Shown: positions 63,604 to 64,000 of the stretch, one piece after another | How the letters are laid out: the number at the start of each line of letters is the position of its first letter | How positions within the stretch are numbered: the stretch's first letter is position 1 | DNA from: Roseiarcus sp963779095 | Lineage (GTDB): Bacteria; Pseudomonadota; Alphaproteobacteria; Rhizobiales; Beijerinckiaceae | Direction: 5' to 3' | Assembly: GCA_963779095.1 (NCBI GenBank) | Contig: CAVZWU010000018.1 | Span: forward strand, 248,001-312,000 | DNA: 64,000 bases | Notes under the pieces: model-generated | The model's input: only the letters and a program-made list of their open reading frames with translations | Told to the model about the DNA's origin: nothing | Database searches by the model: none | Position numbers and translations under genes: made by a program

Positions 63604-64000
63604 TCATATGGGTCGCAGGCTACGGCTTGACGTGCTAACGCGCGCCCTGGAGCGACGCGCGCCGTCGAGGGCGCCCAAAAACGGGGCCGAGGCCGCATAT
63701 TCCAGATCGACTGGAAAGCGAACCCTCCGATCCGCCGCTTCCGCGAGAAGCGCCAGGATCAGCCCGAGCGCGAGTCCTGCGGCGATCCCGACAGGCAGCA
63801 CGACAAACGGTTTCGGAAACGCGGGCGCGACGGGTGGAGACGCCTTGTCGAGAACCGTCATATCCGAAAATGTCAGCTTGCTTTTCAGCTTCGCCTCTTC
63901 CGCCGCCTTCTCCCGAGCGTTGAGCTGTTCGGCGCGGAAGTCGACGTCGCGCTGCAGTTGGCTCAGCCGGTCGCGCTGCGCTTGAACCTGGATCAACGAC
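63604..64000 (-). CDS. Wzz-like polysaccharide chain-length protein, C-terminal part
   Basis: Visible part about 131 residues: a coiled coil (RLSQLQRDVDFRAEQLNAREKAAEEA), then VLDKASPPVAPAFPKP, the proline-rich motif, and a last membrane helix (VLPVGIAAGLALGLILALLAE). The gene continues past the right edge. Inner-membrane polysaccharide co-polymerase; partner of the ATPase at 62545-63438. Confidence 0.85.
   Translation of the reverse strand, partial: SLIQVQAQRDRLSQLQRDVDFRAEQLNAREKAAEEAKLKSKLTFSDMTVLDKASPPVAPAFPKPFVVLPVGIAAGLALGLILALLAEAADRRVRFPVDLEYAASAPFLGALDGARRSRARVSTSSRSLRPI

Noticed and set aside
1..64000. CRISPR array, rRNA operon or phage module
   Set aside because: No regularly spaced repeats, no rRNA sequence and no phage structural genes were seen.

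Overview
The window is high-GC DNA from an alphaproteobacterium, most likely of the Hyphomicrobiales (Rhizobiales). This rests on split glycine decarboxylase genes (gcvPA/gcvPB), two IalB-family proteins, a ccmI-ccmE-ccmF-ccmH run, rpmE beside an ABC exporter, and selenocysteine genes ordered selD, selC, selB, selA. I cannot name a genus. No 16S or other marker is present.

Layout. 1-2.6 kb: minus-strand polysaccharide genes (RfbC, PIG-L deacetylase, sugar-1-phosphate cytidylyltransferase) behind a specialised NusG paralogue with a structured leader. 3.3-13.7 kb: housekeeping (AidB-like acyl-CoA dehydrogenase, NlpC/P60 hydrolase, L31, ABC exporter, GyrI-like secreted protein) and a complete glycine-cleavage operon gcvT-gcvH-gcvPA-gcvPB led by a tandem glycine riboswitch. 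13.8-15.4 kb: arsenic operon arsR-arsC-aquaporin. 16.2-17.5 kb: a lipoprotein and an IalB protein, then a 3' half of a tRNA-Val gene. 17.8-49.0 kb: a mobile-element-rich zone. Two near-identical inverted copies of a 1564-bp IS5-family element bracket about 25 kb that carries a three-layer IS nest (IS110/IS1111 inside IS630 inside a host gene), a SulP transporter, isovaleryl-CoA dehydrogenase, the ccm genes, a decayed sugar-acid locus (enolase-superfamily enzyme, sugar-binding protein, permease), the selenocysteine module with tRNA-Sec, a sulfatase, small membrane proteins and a LysR regulator. Outside the second copy lie an IS701 element, another IS5-type remnant and an IS3 element. 49-64 kb: a methyltransferase, a formylglycine-generating enzyme that could activate the sulfatase, an intact sugar ABC transporter, siroheme synthase CysG, the Fe-S carrier Mrp/ApbC, a secreted tannase-family esterase, a second IalB protein, a DUF971 protein, and the start of another exopolysaccharide locus (EpsG-like ATPase, Wzz-like protein).

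A striking technical feature is that many otherwise well-conserved genes (gcvT, selA, selD, arsC, aquaporin, PIG-L, LysR, several transposases) are each broken by one or two single-base indels, often in short homopolymers. I read most of these as probable consensus errors rather than real pseudogenes and annotate each as one gene spanning the shift. The exceptions are the enolase-superfamily gene, the 32-33 kb ABC genes, the HdeA-like fragment and the IS5 transposases, which look truly decayed.

I did not find a clearly novel system. The best leads are a candidate bridge RNA of the IS1111-type element, a selB reading frame that runs straight through the tRNA-Sec gene, the NusG paralogue with its leader hairpins, and the large IS-bracketed segment.
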